A stretch of DNA of 64,000 nt from DASSBG01 sp035699085 (GCA_035699085.1 DASSBG010000015.1:1-64000), one strand, 5' to 3'; positions 35,160-44,462 are shown, counted from the stretch's first letter. Made by a program: numbers and translations. The notes: generated by a model not told the origin, from the sequence alone.

Positions 35160-35628
35160 CAAGAAAGAAGGCACGGACGGTGCGGTGGCCGAGACCACGA
35201 TCATCGCGCGGGGCGTGGAGCTGGAGGGGGACCTGCGCTTCACCGGCAGCCTGTTTCTGGAAGGCTGCGTGCGCGGCTCGATCAGCGCCGACGACGAGGC
35301 TGGCACCGCCTTGTTCACGCTCAGCGAGCGCGGCCGGGTGATTGGCCAGATCCGCGTGGCCCACGTGGTGGTGGACGGCAGCGTGCAGGGCGACATCCAC
35401 TCGAGCGAACGGCTCGAGCTGGCAGCCAACGCCCGCATCGAGGGCGACGTGCACTACAACGTGCTCGAGATGGCCGCTGGCGCGAGAGTGACCGGGCGCA
35501 TGATCCACGAGCCCGACGCGCCGCGCCAGCTGACCCACGTGCGCCAGGACGCGGCCGACGCCGGACCGCGCTATGCGCCCGCTGCAGACGAAGCCGAGGC
35601 CGCCCACGCGGACGTCGCCGAGGTGTGA
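35149..35628 (+). CDS. Bactofilin
   Basis: Bactofilins are beta-helical proteins that polymerise into cytoskeletal scaffolds. The 159-residue product has a polar N terminus, then a repeating core with regularly spaced hydrophobic and Gly residues (TTIIARGVELEGDLRFTGSL, VVVDGSVQGDIHSSERLELA, ARIEGDVHYNVLEMAAGARV) and a disordered acidic tail. The ATG at 35149, with GGAGAG upstream, lies inside the end of the DUF6776 gene, suggesting coupling. Confidence 0.9.
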   Translation: MFHSKKEGTDGAVAETTIIARGVELEGDLRFTGSLFLEGCVRGSISADDEAGTALFTLSERGRVIGQIRVAHVVVDGSVQGDIHSSERLELAANARIEGDVHYNVLEMAAGARVTGRMIHEPDAPRQLTHVRQDAADAGPRYAPAADEAEAAHADVAEV

Positions 35629-35696
35629 ACGGCCAGAACCGCCGCCGGGGCGCGGCCGCTGCTTGAAACGGCGGCCGGCGTTACCATAGAAGCATC

Positions 35697-36068
35697 ATGG
35701 ATATTCCCGTTTCCACCGCGCCGGACTACCGCAGCATGCAGGCGCCGCTGGTATTCACCACGGCGGCCGCCAGGAAAGTGCGCACGCTGATCGAGGAAGA
35801 AGGCAATCCCGGGCTGATGCTGCGCGTTTACATCAGCGGCGGCGGCTGCTCCGGCTTCCAGTACGGCTTCAGCTTCGACGAGCAGCGCGCCGAAGACGAC
35901 CTGGCACTGGAGCGCGAGGGCGTCACGCTGCTGGTCGACCCGTTGTCGCTGCAGTATCTGGGTGGCGCCGAGATCGACTACAGCGAGAGCCTCAGCGGTG
36001 CGCAATTCGTGATCCGCAACCCGCAGGCCCGCACCACCTGCGGCTGCGGTTCGTCCTTCTCCATGTGA
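35697..36068 (+). CDS. erpA: Iron-sulfur cluster insertion protein ErpA
   Basis: An A-type carrier that delivers Fe-S clusters to target enzymes. The 123-residue product has the three conserved cysteines in GGGCSGFQYGF and CGCGSSF near the C terminus, and the family stretch VDPLSLQYLGGAEIDY. TTGAAA at 35663 is a plausible -35. Its stop overlaps the GTG of nudC, so the two are co-translated. Confidence 0.94.
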   Translation: MDIPVSTAPDYRSMQAPLVFTTAAARKVRTLIEEEGNPGLMLRVYISGGGCSGFQYGFSFDEQRAEDDLALEREGVTLLVDPLSLQYLGGAEIDYSESLSGAQFVIRNPQARTTCGCGSSFSM

Positions 36069-37012
36069 CCGCGACGCCCCGCCCGCCGCCCAACACGTTT
36101 GCCGCACTGGCCCTGGATCGCGCCGCCGAACGCCGCGACGATGCCGGCTGGCTGGCGCAACTGGAACGCGCCGCCGCCACCCGCTACCTGCTGCTCGACC
36201 CGGAGGGCAAGCTGCTGGTCGACCCGCAACAGGAGCGCCCCTACTGGCTCGATGCCACGCGCCGGGCGCGGCTGCTCGGTGACTTGCCGGCCAGCCTGCT
36301 GGGCCTGAGCGACGGTGTGGCGCACTTCGTGGTCTCGCTGGACGCCGCGCACGCGCGGGTACTGGGCCTGCCGGAAGCGGCGCGGCTGGGCCTGCGCGCC
36401 GTCGGCTCGCGCTTCGACGCCTTCGACGCGGGGCTGGCGGCCTACGCCACCGGCCTGGTGCAGTGGCAGGCGGCGACACGCTTCTGCTCCGCCTGCGGCG
36501 CGCCACTGCGGCTCACCGGCGCCGGCCACCGCGCCCAGTGCAGCGGGGACGACTGCGGCCGGCTGCACTTTCCGCGCACGGATCCGGCGGTGATCATGAT
36601 TGTCGAGCACGACGGCGCTTGCCTGCTCGGCCGCCAGGCCGGCTGGCCAGCCGGGCGCTATTCGACGCTGGCCGGTTTCGTCGAGCCTGGCGAGGCGCTG
36701 GAAGACGCCGTGCGCCGCGAAGTGGCCGAGGAGGCTGGCGTCGAGGTCGGCGAGTGCGAGTACCACTCGTCGCAGCCCTGGCCATTTCCGGCCTCGCTGA
36801 TGATCGGCTTCCATGCCCGCGCCCGCAGCCGCGCCATCACCTTGCGTGACGGCGAACTTGAGGACGCGCGCTGGTTCACGCCCGACGAAATCGTCGACGG
36901 CGTGCGCGACGGCTCGCTGGCGATGTCGTCGCGGCTGTCGGTTTCCTGGCGTCTGATCGACGACTGGATGCGCCGCCGCGGCATCGATCTGGCCGCCTTG
37001 AGCCGGGAATAG
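36065..37012 (+). CDS. nudC: NADH pyrophosphatase / NAD-cap hydrolase NudC
   Basis: NudC cleaves NADH and NAD caps of RNA. The 315-residue product has an N-terminal regulatory domain, a zinc ribbon (FCSACG near 142 and a second CxxxxC pair), and a Nudix domain with GFVEPGEALEDAVRRE continuing to EEAGV. SQPWPFPASLMIGF is the family motif after the box. The GTG start overlaps the erpA stop. The last codons and the TAG are part of a heptamer repeat (CGGGAAT, AGGGAAT) that runs on into the spacer. Confidence 0.94.
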   Translation: MTATPRPPPNTFAALALDRAAERRDDAGWLAQLERAAATRYLLLDPEGKLLVDPQQERPYWLDATRRARLLGDLPASLLGLSDGVAHFVVSLDAAHARVLGLPEAARLGLRAVGSRFDAFDAGLAAYATGLVQWQAATRFCSACGAPLRLTGAGHRAQCSGDDCGRLHFPRTDPAVIMIVEHDGACLLGRQAGWPAGRYSTLAGFVEPGEALEDAVRREVAEEAGVEVGECEYHSSQPWPFPASLMIGFHARARSRAITLRDGELEDARWFTPDEIVDGVRDGSLAMSSRLSVSWRLIDDWMRRRGIDLAALSRE

Positions 37013-37048
37013 GGAATAGGGAATCGGGAATCGGGAATCGGGAATCGG
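37004..37048 (+). repeat. Heptamer array GGGAATC at the nudC stop
   Basis: Six consecutive heptamers (CGGGAAT or AGGGAAT) starting inside the last codons of nudC; the stop TAG is formed by the junction of the first two. Related heptamers occur at 38104-38135, 38285-38305, 60215-60260, 61650-61672 and 61906-62068. Confidence 0.85.
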
Positions 37049-37071
37049 TGCGACGTGGCGTGGCGGAGCGG

Positions 37072-37104
37072 TAGGTTGGCGGTGAGCGCAGCGAACCCCA
37101 ACAC
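37072..37104 (+). repeat. REP-like repeat, TAGGTTGGCGG family, copy 4
   Basis: TAGGTTGGCGGTGAGCGCAG followed by CGAACCCCAACAC, the same unit as at 101-134. It lies between the convergent nudC and ampE-like genes. Confidence 0.7.
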
Positions 37105-37185
37105 ACGCGACCCCGCACCGTCCCTATTCCCGATTCCCCATTCTCCATTCCCGGCTCCTCGCCACTCCCGCGCTGCTGCGCGGCG

Positions 37186-38052
37186 CTAAACCACCCACCC
37201 CGCCAGCACGATGATGGCGGCGGCGCACAGCCACAGCACCAGCACCCGGGTAAGCAGGTGGCGCGCGTCGGCGAGCTGGTTGCAGGCGGCGTTGCTGCCG
37301 TCGACCAGCACCTCGCCCTCGTCCTCGATGTCGGCGCGCACGCCGGCACGAGCGACCGCGCCGAGGAAGCCGGCGCCGAATTCCCAGGCCACCCGTTGGG
37401 CGGCGCCGTGCCAGGCGCGCCAGGCATGGACCACGGCGTCGAAGTTGGAGGCCAGCGCAATCGACAGCGCCATCAGGTGTGCCGGGATCCAGTCGAGGAC
37501 CGCCGCCAGCCGCGTGCCCATGTGCCGGGCCTCGTGGACGTCATGCGCCGTGGCATCGGCGGTGGCGCGTACCCCCAGGTGGTAGAGCACGGCGCCGCCG
37601 GGGCCGAGCAGGAAAAACCAGAACAGCACGCCGAAACGGCGGCGCAGCGCAGCCACCATCACCGCCTCGACCAGCGTGTCGGGATCCAGCGGGTCCTCGG
37701 GCGTCTCGGCATCGACATAGAGCGCGGCCGCCGCCTCGGCCCGCGTCTCGCGCGTGCCGGCGGCCAGCACGGCATCGACCTCGGGGCCGACGTCGCGCAG
37801 GCAGAAACCCAGCACCGCGATCGCGAACAGCAGGGACAGAAGGCCGAATGCCACGCCGTACAGCGCGACGCTGACGAGCGACACCACCATTGTCGGCACC
37901 AGCACCGCCAGTAGCAGCCAGGCCAGCCCGGAGCTGCCCTGCAGCTGGCGCAACCAGGCGTCGTAGATACGCCAATGGCGGTAGCGCAGCCAGTGCGGCG
38001 CCAGCGCCATGGCAGCGAGCACGATCAATACGGCGAAGAGTTTCAGTGCCAT
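37186..38052 (-). CDS. ampE: AmpE-like membrane protein
   Basis: A 288-residue membrane protein of the AmpE/CobD-like family. It starts MALKLFAVLIVLAAMALAPH; further membrane segments include LAWLLLAVLVPTMVVSLVSVAL, FGLLSLLFAIAVLGF, FGVLFWFFLLGPGGAVLYHL and the C-terminal VLVLWLCAAAIIVLAGWVV. RRFGVLFWFFLLGPGGAVLYHLGV and WIPAHLMALSIALASN are family signatures. AmpE is linked to beta-lactamase regulation where ampD lies beside it, but no ampD is here, so the role is open. Confidence 0.82.
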   Translation of the reverse strand: MALKLFAVLIVLAAMALAPHWLRYRHWRIYDAWLRQLQGSSGLAWLLLAVLVPTMVVSLVSVALYGVAFGLLSLLFAIAVLGFCLRDVGPEVDAVLAAGTRETRAEAAAALYVDAETPEDPLDPDTLVEAVMVAALRRRFGVLFWFFLLGPGGAVLYHLGVRATADATAHDVHEARHMGTRLAAVLDWIPAHLMALSIALASNFDAVVHAWRAWHGAAQRVAWEFGAGFLGAVARAGVRADIEDEGEVLVDGSNAACNQLADARHLLTRVLVLWLCAAAIIVLAGWVV

Positions 38053-38309
38053 GGCGGCAAGTGTCGCGGTGGTCGGCTGCAATTGTAGTGCAGGAGGTGC
38101 CGGGATTCGGGATTCGGGATTCGGATTCGGGATCGGGAAGGGCAATGGCGCCGCGCGCTGTTGCCGGTGCCGGTGCCAGCACGGCTTGTCGGGGTTTGCT
38201 GCGCGCAGCGCCAACCTGCGATGCGCGCGCGGGCGCGCCGCCGGGCGAAACCCGTGTCCCTGCATCCGCGCTCTTGCCAATCCCTGATCCCGAATCCCCA
38301 ATCCCGGTT
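38053..38309. other. 257-bp spacer with heptamers, between purD and ampE
   Basis: Holds GGGATTC heptamers at 38104-38135 and 38285-38305 and a degenerate REP (TCGGGGTTTGCTGCGCGC...GCGCCAACCTGCG) at about 38189-38222. No gene is supported. Confidence 0.5.
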
Positions 38310-39584
38310 CTACAGCGCCCGATGCCCAATGTCGCGGCGGGCGAATTTGCCGTCGTAGCGGATCTGCGCCAGCCGTGCGTACGCCCGATCGCGCGCCTGC
38401 GGCAGATCGTCACCCAGCGCGCAGACGCCGAGGACGCGGCCGCCGGCGGTCACAACCTCGCCACGCTCGTCGCGCCGGGTGCCGGCATGGAACACTTCGA
38501 CACCCGCCTCCGGCCGAGCTTCCAGGCCGCTGATGCGGTCACCGGTGCGCGGCTTGCCCGGATAGCCCTCGGCCGCTGCCACCACGGTCAGGGCCGGGCG
38601 CGGGTCCCACTTTGCCTTGCAGCGGTCCAGCCGGCCTTCGATGGCCGCCTCGATCAATTCCGCCAAGTCAGACTGCAGCCGCATCAGGATCGGCTGCGTC
38701 TCCGGGTCGCCCAGGCGCACGTTGAACTCGATCACCCGCGGCGTGCCGTCGGCGCCGATCATCAGCCCGGCGTAGAGGAAGCCGATGAATGGCGCGCCCT
38801 CGGCCGCCATGCCGGCCAACGTCGGCTCGATGACCTCAGCCAGAATGCGTTGCTCCAGCGCCGGCGTCACCAGCGGCGCCGGCGAGTAGGCGCCCATGCC
38901 GCCGGTGTTGGGTCCGAGGTCGCCTTCGTCGCGGGTCTTGTGGTCCTGGCTGGATGCCAGCGGCAGCGCCGTGTGGCCGTCGCTGAGCACGATGTAGCTG
39001 GCTTCCTCGCCCTCCAGGAACTCCTCGACCACCACGCGCGCCGAAGCGGCGCCAAAGCGGTGCGCGCCGAGCAGGTCGTGCAGTGCCTGCTCGGCGTCGG
39101 GGAGGGTGCGCGCCACGATCACGCCCTTGCCTGCGGCCAGGCCGTCGGCCTTGATGACCACCGGCGCGCCGACCCGGCGCACATGGTGCAGCGCCGGCGC
39201 CAGCTCGGCGAACACCGCGTGGCGCGCGGTCGGTATGTTGTGCCGCTGCAGAAACGACTTGGCGAAGGCCTTGGAGCCTTCCAACTGCGCGGCCAGCTTG
39301 CGCGGTCCGAAGATGCGCAGGCCGGCGGCGCGGAAGCGGTCGACCACGCCGGCCACCAGCGGCACCTCCGGCCCCACCACGGTCAGCCCCACACCTTCGC
39401 TGCGCGCCAGGTGCAGCAGGCCGTCAATATCGCTCGCCGCGACCGCCGCGTTGCGCACATGACGCGCGGTCGCGGTGCCGGCGTTGCCCGGCGCGACCAG
39501 CACCTCATCGACCAGCGGCGATTGCGCCAGCTTCCAGGCCAGCGCGTGCTCGCGCCCGCCACCACCAATCACCAGCACCTTCAT
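38310..39584 (-). CDS. purD: Phosphoribosylamine-glycine ligase
   Basis: PurD makes GAR from phosphoribosylamine, glycine and ATP in purine synthesis. The 424-residue ATP-grasp protein starts MKVLVIGGGGREHALAWKL, with GPEVPLVAGVVD, KADGLAAGKGV, QDHKTRDEGDLGPNTGGMGAY and EFNVRLGDPETQ. Length and motifs are normal. It stands without purH. Its stop is followed directly by heptamer repeats. Confidence 0.96.
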   Translation of the reverse strand: MKVLVIGGGGREHALAWKLAQSPLVDEVLVAPGNAGTATARHVRNAAVAASDIDGLLHLARSEGVGLTVVGPEVPLVAGVVDRFRAAGLRIFGPRKLAAQLEGSKAFAKSFLQRHNIPTARHAVFAELAPALHHVRRVGAPVVIKADGLAAGKGVIVARTLPDAEQALHDLLGAHRFGAASARVVVEEFLEGEEASYIVLSDGHTALPLASSQDHKTRDEGDLGPNTGGMGAYSPAPLVTPALEQRILAEVIEPTLAGMAAEGAPFIGFLYAGLMIGADGTPRVIEFNVRLGDPETQPILMRLQSDLAELIEAAIEGRLDRCKAKWDPRPALTVVAAAEGYPGKPRTGDRISGLEARPEAGVEVFHAGTRRDERGEVVTAGGRVLGVCALGDDLPQARDRAYARLAQIRYDGKFARRDIGHRAL

Positions 39585-39687
39585 GCCCGCTCCGTCACCC
39601 GCTCGACGCGTGCCTGGCGCACGCGGCCGCCCATGATGCCTGCATCAGCCGTATCCGGCCAGCGCATTTGCCGGTGCGTCGCAGGCC

Positions 39688-41055
39688 TCAAGGCGACCGC
39701 AGGAGGGCCAGCAGGGCGGCGCGCGGGAGTTTGCCGGTGTCGTTGCGCGGCAGGGCGTCGACCTTGCGCAGCGGGCGCGGCAGGAAGACCGGGTCGATCG
39801 CGCGGCGAAGGGCCTCCAGCAGCTCGGCTTCGCTGCGCCCGGGCGCGACGACCAGTGCGGCGATACGGCGCACGCTGAGGGCGTCGGCGCCGTCGAGCTG
39901 AAACATGATGCCGTCGGTGACGCCCGGCAAGGCCAGCAGGCGGCGTGTGAGATCGCCGAGCGAGGCGCGCTTGCCGGCGATCTCCAGCAGGTCGATGTTG
40001 CGGCCGCGCAGGCAGAAGCCGCCATCCGTCAGCTCGACGATGTCGGCCAGCGTGGCCGGCGTGGCCAGTTGCGGCGCCTCGATCTGCGTGCCGTCGGGCT
40101 GCGGGTGCAGGCGCACGCCGGGGTACAAGTGCCAAGGCTCGTCGCGCGCGCTGCGGCGGCTGGCAAAGACGCAGGTCTCGGTCGAGCCGAACACTTCCAG
40201 CAGCGGCGCGCCGTAGCGTGCCTCGGCCGCGCGTGCCAGTTCGACCGGCATCGGCGCCGTGGCCGAAAGCAGGGCGGCCAGCGGCGGCAGAGCGGCGTCC
40301 GATTCCAGCAGTGCACGCAGGTGCACCGGCGTCGTCACCAGCACGCGCGGCGCCGGCACCTCGGCCAGCGCGCGCGCCACGTCCGCGGGGAACAGCGGCC
40401 GCCCGGCGTGCACGCCGATGCCGCCAAGCAACGGCAGCAATACCGACATCTCCATGCCGTACATGTGCTGCGGCGGCACCGTCGCCACCACGTGGAAGGG
40501 TTCGGCGAGATGGCGGCGCAGCATCGCCAGGTTGCCGCCGGTGCTGGTGCAGAAGCTGCCCCAGGTCTTCACGTTGGGCTGCGGCCGGTCGGTGCTGCCG
40601 GAGGTGTAGCCGATGGCCGCGACCTGGGCCGCCGGGATGCGCGGCACCACGAACGGCGCATCGGTCCGCGGCAGCGCGTGCAGTGGCGGCAGGTGCAGGT
40701 ACTCCGGCGGCAGCGGATCGAGGGCCTGTTCGCCCAGGGTGTAGCAGCCGGGATGAGCGGCCATCGCCTCGTCCACAGCCTGCGGCGCGCGCGAGGGCGG
40801 CAGCAGGTTGGTTTGCCCGGAGAGCAGCACGGCGCAGAAGGCGACCAGGAAGGCGTAACGATCCTCGCACAGGTTCACCGCATGGGCGGCATGGGGCAGG
40901 TGGCTGGCGACAGCGCGGACATGGGCCAGGAACTCGTCGGCGCGTACCGGGCGACCCGCGCGCCAGGCGATGGTGCGGGCGGGGTCGTCGACCGCCAGCA
41001 GCGGCAGGCTGCGGCCGGCGGCGAGGGCAATCTGGTGTTCGTGCGTCGTCGACAT
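39688..41055 (-). CDS. AMP-forming ligase, XanA2/aryl-polyene type
   Basis: A 455-residue adenylate-forming enzyme: core A3 IGYTSGSTDRPQP, A5 EVFGSTET, A7-like GRNIDLLEIAGKRASLGDL, A10 PRNDTGKLPRAAL with the catalytic Lys. The IAGKRASLGDL stretch and short length recall the hydroxybenzoate:ACP ligases of xanthomonadin and aryl-polyene pigment loci. No other pigment gene is in the window, so the substrate is inferred. The start MSTTHEHQ follows a 124-bp spacer; tsaC lies upstream on the same strand. Confidence 0.75.
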   Translation of the reverse strand: MSTTHEHQIALAAGRSLPLLAVDDPARTIAWRAGRPVRADEFLAHVRAVASHLPHAAHAVNLCEDRYAFLVAFCAVLLSGQTNLLPPSRAPQAVDEAMAAHPGCYTLGEQALDPLPPEYLHLPPLHALPRTDAPFVVPRIPAAQVAAIGYTSGSTDRPQPNVKTWGSFCTSTGGNLAMLRRHLAEPFHVVATVPPQHMYGMEMSVLLPLLGGIGVHAGRPLFPADVARALAEVPAPRVLVTTPVHLRALLESDAALPPLAALLSATAPMPVELARAAEARYGAPLLEVFGSTETCVFASRRSARDEPWHLYPGVRLHPQPDGTQIEAPQLATPATLADIVELTDGGFCLRGRNIDLLEIAGKRASLGDLTRRLLALPGVTDGIMFQLDGADALSVRRIAALVVAPGRSEAELLEALRRAIDPVFLPRPLRKVDALPRNDTGKLPRAALLALLRSP

Positions 41056-41179
41056 GCGTCCTTTTCCCCTGCCACGGGTGCCGGCGCGGGTGGCAAACCC
41101 CCGCCGCCCCGTCCTTGCACCTTTTTTACATCATGTCACCGACGGCGAAGCAATGGGAAGTCTCGCCGCCGCGGCCCGT

Positions 41180-41752
41180 TCAGCGGCGAATGGTGGCGCC
41201 GGTGAGGGCGTCGCGGATGGGCGTCGGGCCGGTCAGGCCGCCGACCGGGGCGTCGACGATGCCGTCGAGTGCCGTCCCGAAATAGCCGCGCACCCCCTGT
41301 GCGTCGCGCGCCGGTGGCTCGCCATGCGGGTTGGCGCTGGTCGAGACCAGCGCGCCGCCGAAGCCGCGGCAGAGCGCCGCCGCCGGCGGGTGTGCCGTCA
41401 CGCGCAAGGCGATGCCGTTGTGCGAACCCGCGATCCAGGCCGGCACGGTCGGGTCGCGCGGGAACACCCAGGTGCAGGGGCCGGGCCAGGAGTCGCGCAC
41501 TTCGTCCAGCACCGCGTGCGGCACCGCGTGCAGGTCGATGTATGGCGCGACGTGGTCAAACTCCGCGCCAATCAGCAGCACGCCGCGGGTGGGCGGCCGC
41601 TGCTTCAGCGCGAACAGGCGCTGGAAGGCGGCGGCGTCGTGCGGGTCGCAGCCGAGGCCGTAGACGCCCTCGGTCGGGTAGGCGACCACGCCGCCGGTGC
41701 GCAATGCGGCGGCGGCCTGGTCGATACTCGATCCAGCCACGTCGCCCGTCAT
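41180..41752 (-). CDS. tsaC: Threonylcarbamoyl-AMP synthase
   Basis: TsaC/Sua5 makes threonylcarbamoyl-AMP for the t6A37 modification of ANN-decoding tRNAs. The 190-residue product has VVAYPTEGVYGLGCDP, RLFALKQRPPTRGVLLIG, SWPGPCTWVFP and VSTSANPHGEPPA, all standard YrdC-domain marks. Length fits TsaC rather than the longer Sua5. It lies downstream of topA on the same strand, as is usual in Xanthomonadales. Confidence 0.94.
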   Translation of the reverse strand: MTGDVAGSSIDQAAAALRTGGVVAYPTEGVYGLGCDPHDAAAFQRLFALKQRPPTRGVLLIGAEFDHVAPYIDLHAVPHAVLDEVRDSWPGPCTWVFPRDPTVPAWIAGSHNGIALRVTAHPPAAALCRGFGGALVSTSANPHGEPPARDAQGVRGYFGTALDGIVDAPVGGLTGPTPIRDALTGATIRR

Positions 41753-41993
41753 GCCGCCCGCCCGCGGCTTGTGCGACCGTCGTGTTGCCGGGCCTCCGTG
41801 CCCTCACCCAGCCCGCTCCGCCGAGCCGGCGCGGGGAAGAGGGTTTCCCGTGCGCACGGCTTGCGCGGCTGTGGCTGGCGGGCAACCATCCCCTCTCCCC
41901 CAACAGCTTCATGGCAGGGGGAGGGGTTTGCGGTGCGGGGGCCGGGGCCGGAGGGCCTTGCGGTGCTGGAACGCCTGCGCGTCACGAGGCACG
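41753..41993. other. 241-bp topA-tsaC spacer with hairpin repeat
   Basis: CCCCTCTCCCCC (about 41890-41901) and GGGGGAGGGG (about 41917-41926) form a bulged stem around CAACAGCTTCATGGCA, a common intergenic repeat form in GC-rich proteobacteria. It may end the topA transcript. No gene is supported. Confidence 0.5.
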
Positions 41994-44462
41994 TCATCCG
42001 GATGTGGCGTTGGTGGCGTTTTTTGCCGCCGACTTCTTGCTGGCGGTTTTCTTCGCCGCCTTCTTCGCAGTCTTCTTCGCAGCTTTCTTGGCGGCCTTTT
42101 TCCCGGGTGCCTTCTTCGCCGCAGCCTTTTTCGCCGGCGTCTTCCTGGCCGCCTTTTTGGCCGCGCCGCGGCCACGGCGGACCGGGGCGGCTGCCAGCAG
42201 CTCGGCGCATTCGGCTTCGCTCAGGGAAGCCGGCTCGCGGTCCTTGGGGATGCGCGCATTCTTCTCGCCGTCGCTGATGTAGGGACCGTAGCGACCATTG
42301 AGGATTTGCACGCCGTTGCCGAAGTCGCGGACGATGCGGTTGGCCAGGAACTCCTTCTTTTCCTGCATCAGCTGCTGCGCGCGCGGCAGTTCAATCGTGT
42401 ACGGATCGTCCTCCTTCTTCAGCGAGGCGTACACCGAACCCTGCTTGACGAAGGGGCCGAAGCGGCCGATGCCGACGCTGATCTCCTCGCCGTCCTCGGC
42501 CGTGCCCAGCGTGCGCGGCAGCTTGAACAGCTCCAGCGCCTCCTCCAGGCTGAGGGTGTGCATGCTCTGGCCCGGCCGCAGGCTGGCGAATTGCAGCTTC
42601 TCGTCGCTGTCCTTGTCGCCGATCGCGGCATAGGGCCCGTAGCGGCCGAGCCGCACCGACACCGGCTTGCCGGATTTCGGATCGGTGCCGAGCTCGCGCG
42701 CGCCGGTGGCTTCGCTGCGCTCGACTGTTTCGATCTTCTCGTCGACCTGGCTCTTGAACGGCTCCCAGAACCGCGCCAGCAGCGGCACCCAGGCCTCCTC
42801 GCCGCGGCTCACCGCGTCAAGCTCGTCCTCGAGGCGCGCGGTGAAGTCGTAGTCGACGTACTGGGTGAAGTGCGCCGTCAGGAACTTGCTGACCGCACGG
42901 CCAACGTCGGAGGGCTTGAAGCGGCGGCTGTCGAGGTAGACGTATTCGCGGTTCTGCAGCACCTGGATGATGCTGGCGTAGGTGGACGGCCGGCCGATGC
43001 CGTACTCCTCCAGTGCCTTGACGAGGCTGGCCTCGGAGTAGCGCGGCGGCGGCTCGGTGAAGTGCTGGTCGGCGAGGATGTCATTGAGCGGCACCACGTC
43101 GCCGGTCTTCAGCTGCGGCAGGCGGCGCTTCTCGTCGTCGTCCTCGTCCTTGTTGCGGCTGTCGCGGCCTTCCTCGTAGACGGCGAGGAAGCCGGGGTCG
43201 ACCACGGTGGTGCCGGTGGCGCGGAAGCTGGAATCGCCCAGCGGAAACTCGACGGCGACGGTGTTGAGCGTGGCGTGGATCATTTGGCAGGCCACGGTGC
43301 GCTTCCAGATCAGCTCGTAGAGCCGGCGCTGGTCGTCATTGAGGAAGCCGGCGACCTCGCGCGGCGTGCGCAACGCAGACGTGGGGCGGATGGCCTCGTG
43401 CGCCTCCTGCGCGTTCTTCGACTTGGACTTGTAGACCTGCGGCGCGTCGGGCAGCGCCTGGCGGCCGTAGTCGCGCTCGATCAGCTGGCGCAGTTCGCCC
43501 AGCGCGTCCTGCGACAGCACCACGGCATCGGTACGCATGTAGGTGATCAGGCCGACATTGCCTTCGCCGCCCAATGCCACGCCCTCGTACAGTCCCTGCG
43601 CCACGCGCATGGTGCGGCTGGTGGTGAAGCCGAGCTTGCGCGCCGCCTCCTGCTGCAGCGTGGAGGTGGTGAACGGCGCGGCGGGCCGACGCTTGCGCTC
43701 GCGGCTGGAGACCTCGCCGACGGTGAGGCGGCCACCGGCGTTGGCGATCAGCGTCTGCCGGGCGGCGGTTGCGGTGAGTTCGTCGGCAAGGTCGAACTGC
43801 TCGAACTTCTTGCCATTGAGGCGCGTGAGGCGGGCCCGGAAGGCGCCCTCCGGATGGGCCAGGTCGGCCTCGACCGTCCAGTACTCGCGCGCCTTGAAGG
43901 CCTCGATCTCCTCCTCGCGCTCGACGATCATGCGCAGCGCCGGTGACTGCACGCGGCCGGCCGACAGGCCGCGCTGCACCTTGCGCCAGAGCACCGGCGA
44001 GAGGTTGAAGCCGACCAGGAAGTCCAGCGCGCGGCGAGCCTGCTGGGCGTCGACCAGATCGTGCGACAGGCCCCGCGGGTTGGCCACCGCCGCCTTGATG
44101 GCGCGCGGCGTGATCTCGCTGAACACCACGCGGTGGAGGCCCTTGCCGTCCAGCAGGCCCTTGTCCTTCAGGATCTCGCTGATATGCCAGCTGATGGCCT
44201 CGCCTTCGCGATCAAGGTCGGTGGCGAGGTAGATGTCGTCGGCTTGGCGGGCGGCGGCGGCGATCTCGTTGACGTGCCGCTGGTTGCGCTCGATCACTTG
44301 ATAGGTCATGGCGAAGCCGTGCTCGGTGTCGACCGCGCCCTCCTTGGGCCGCAGGTCGCGCACATGGCCGTACGACGCCAGGACCTTGAAGTCCTTGCCG
44401 AGGTATTTGTTTATCGTCTTGGCCTTGGCAGGCGACTCGACAATGAGCAGGTTCTTGGCCAT
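41994..44462 (-). CDS. topA: DNA topoisomerase I with Lys/Ala-rich tail
   Basis: A type IA topoisomerase that relaxes negative supercoils. From the ATG at 44462 the 822-residue protein starts MAKNLLIVESPAKAKTINKYL (Toprim domain; DLDREGEAISWH metal site), has RVQSPALRMIV and the active Tyr at 308 in GLITYMRTDAV. The C-terminal part has GRYGPY/GRFGPF repeats instead of four-cysteine zinc fingers, and ends in a histone H1-like tail of about 60 residues made of AKK, PAKKAA and KKTA units. The frame is open 28 codons further upstream without support. Confidence 0.96.
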   Translation of the reverse strand: MAKNLLIVESPAKAKTINKYLGKDFKVLASYGHVRDLRPKEGAVDTEHGFAMTYQVIERNQRHVNEIAAAARQADDIYLATDLDREGEAISWHISEILKDKGLLDGKGLHRVVFSEITPRAIKAAVANPRGLSHDLVDAQQARRALDFLVGFNLSPVLWRKVQRGLSAGRVQSPALRMIVEREEEIEAFKAREYWTVEADLAHPEGAFRARLTRLNGKKFEQFDLADELTATAARQTLIANAGGRLTVGEVSSRERKRRPAAPFTTSTLQQEAARKLGFTTSRTMRVAQGLYEGVALGGEGNVGLITYMRTDAVVLSQDALGELRQLIERDYGRQALPDAPQVYKSKSKNAQEAHEAIRPTSALRTPREVAGFLNDDQRRLYELIWKRTVACQMIHATLNTVAVEFPLGDSSFRATGTTVVDPGFLAVYEEGRDSRNKDEDDDEKRRLPQLKTGDVVPLNDILADQHFTEPPPRYSEASLVKALEEYGIGRPSTYASIIQVLQNREYVYLDSRRFKPSDVGRAVSKFLTAHFTQYVDYDFTARLEDELDAVSRGEEAWVPLLARFWEPFKSQVDEKIETVERSEATGARELGTDPKSGKPVSVRLGRYGPYAAIGDKDSDEKLQFASLRPGQSMHTLSLEEALELFKLPRTLGTAEDGEEISVGIGRFGPFVKQGSVYASLKKEDDPYTIELPRAQQLMQEKKEFLANRIVRDFGNGVQILNGRYGPYISDGEKNARIPKDREPASLSEAECAELLAAAPVRRGRGAAKKAARKTPAKKAAAKKAPGKKAAKKAAKKTAKKAAKKTASKKSAAKNATNATSG

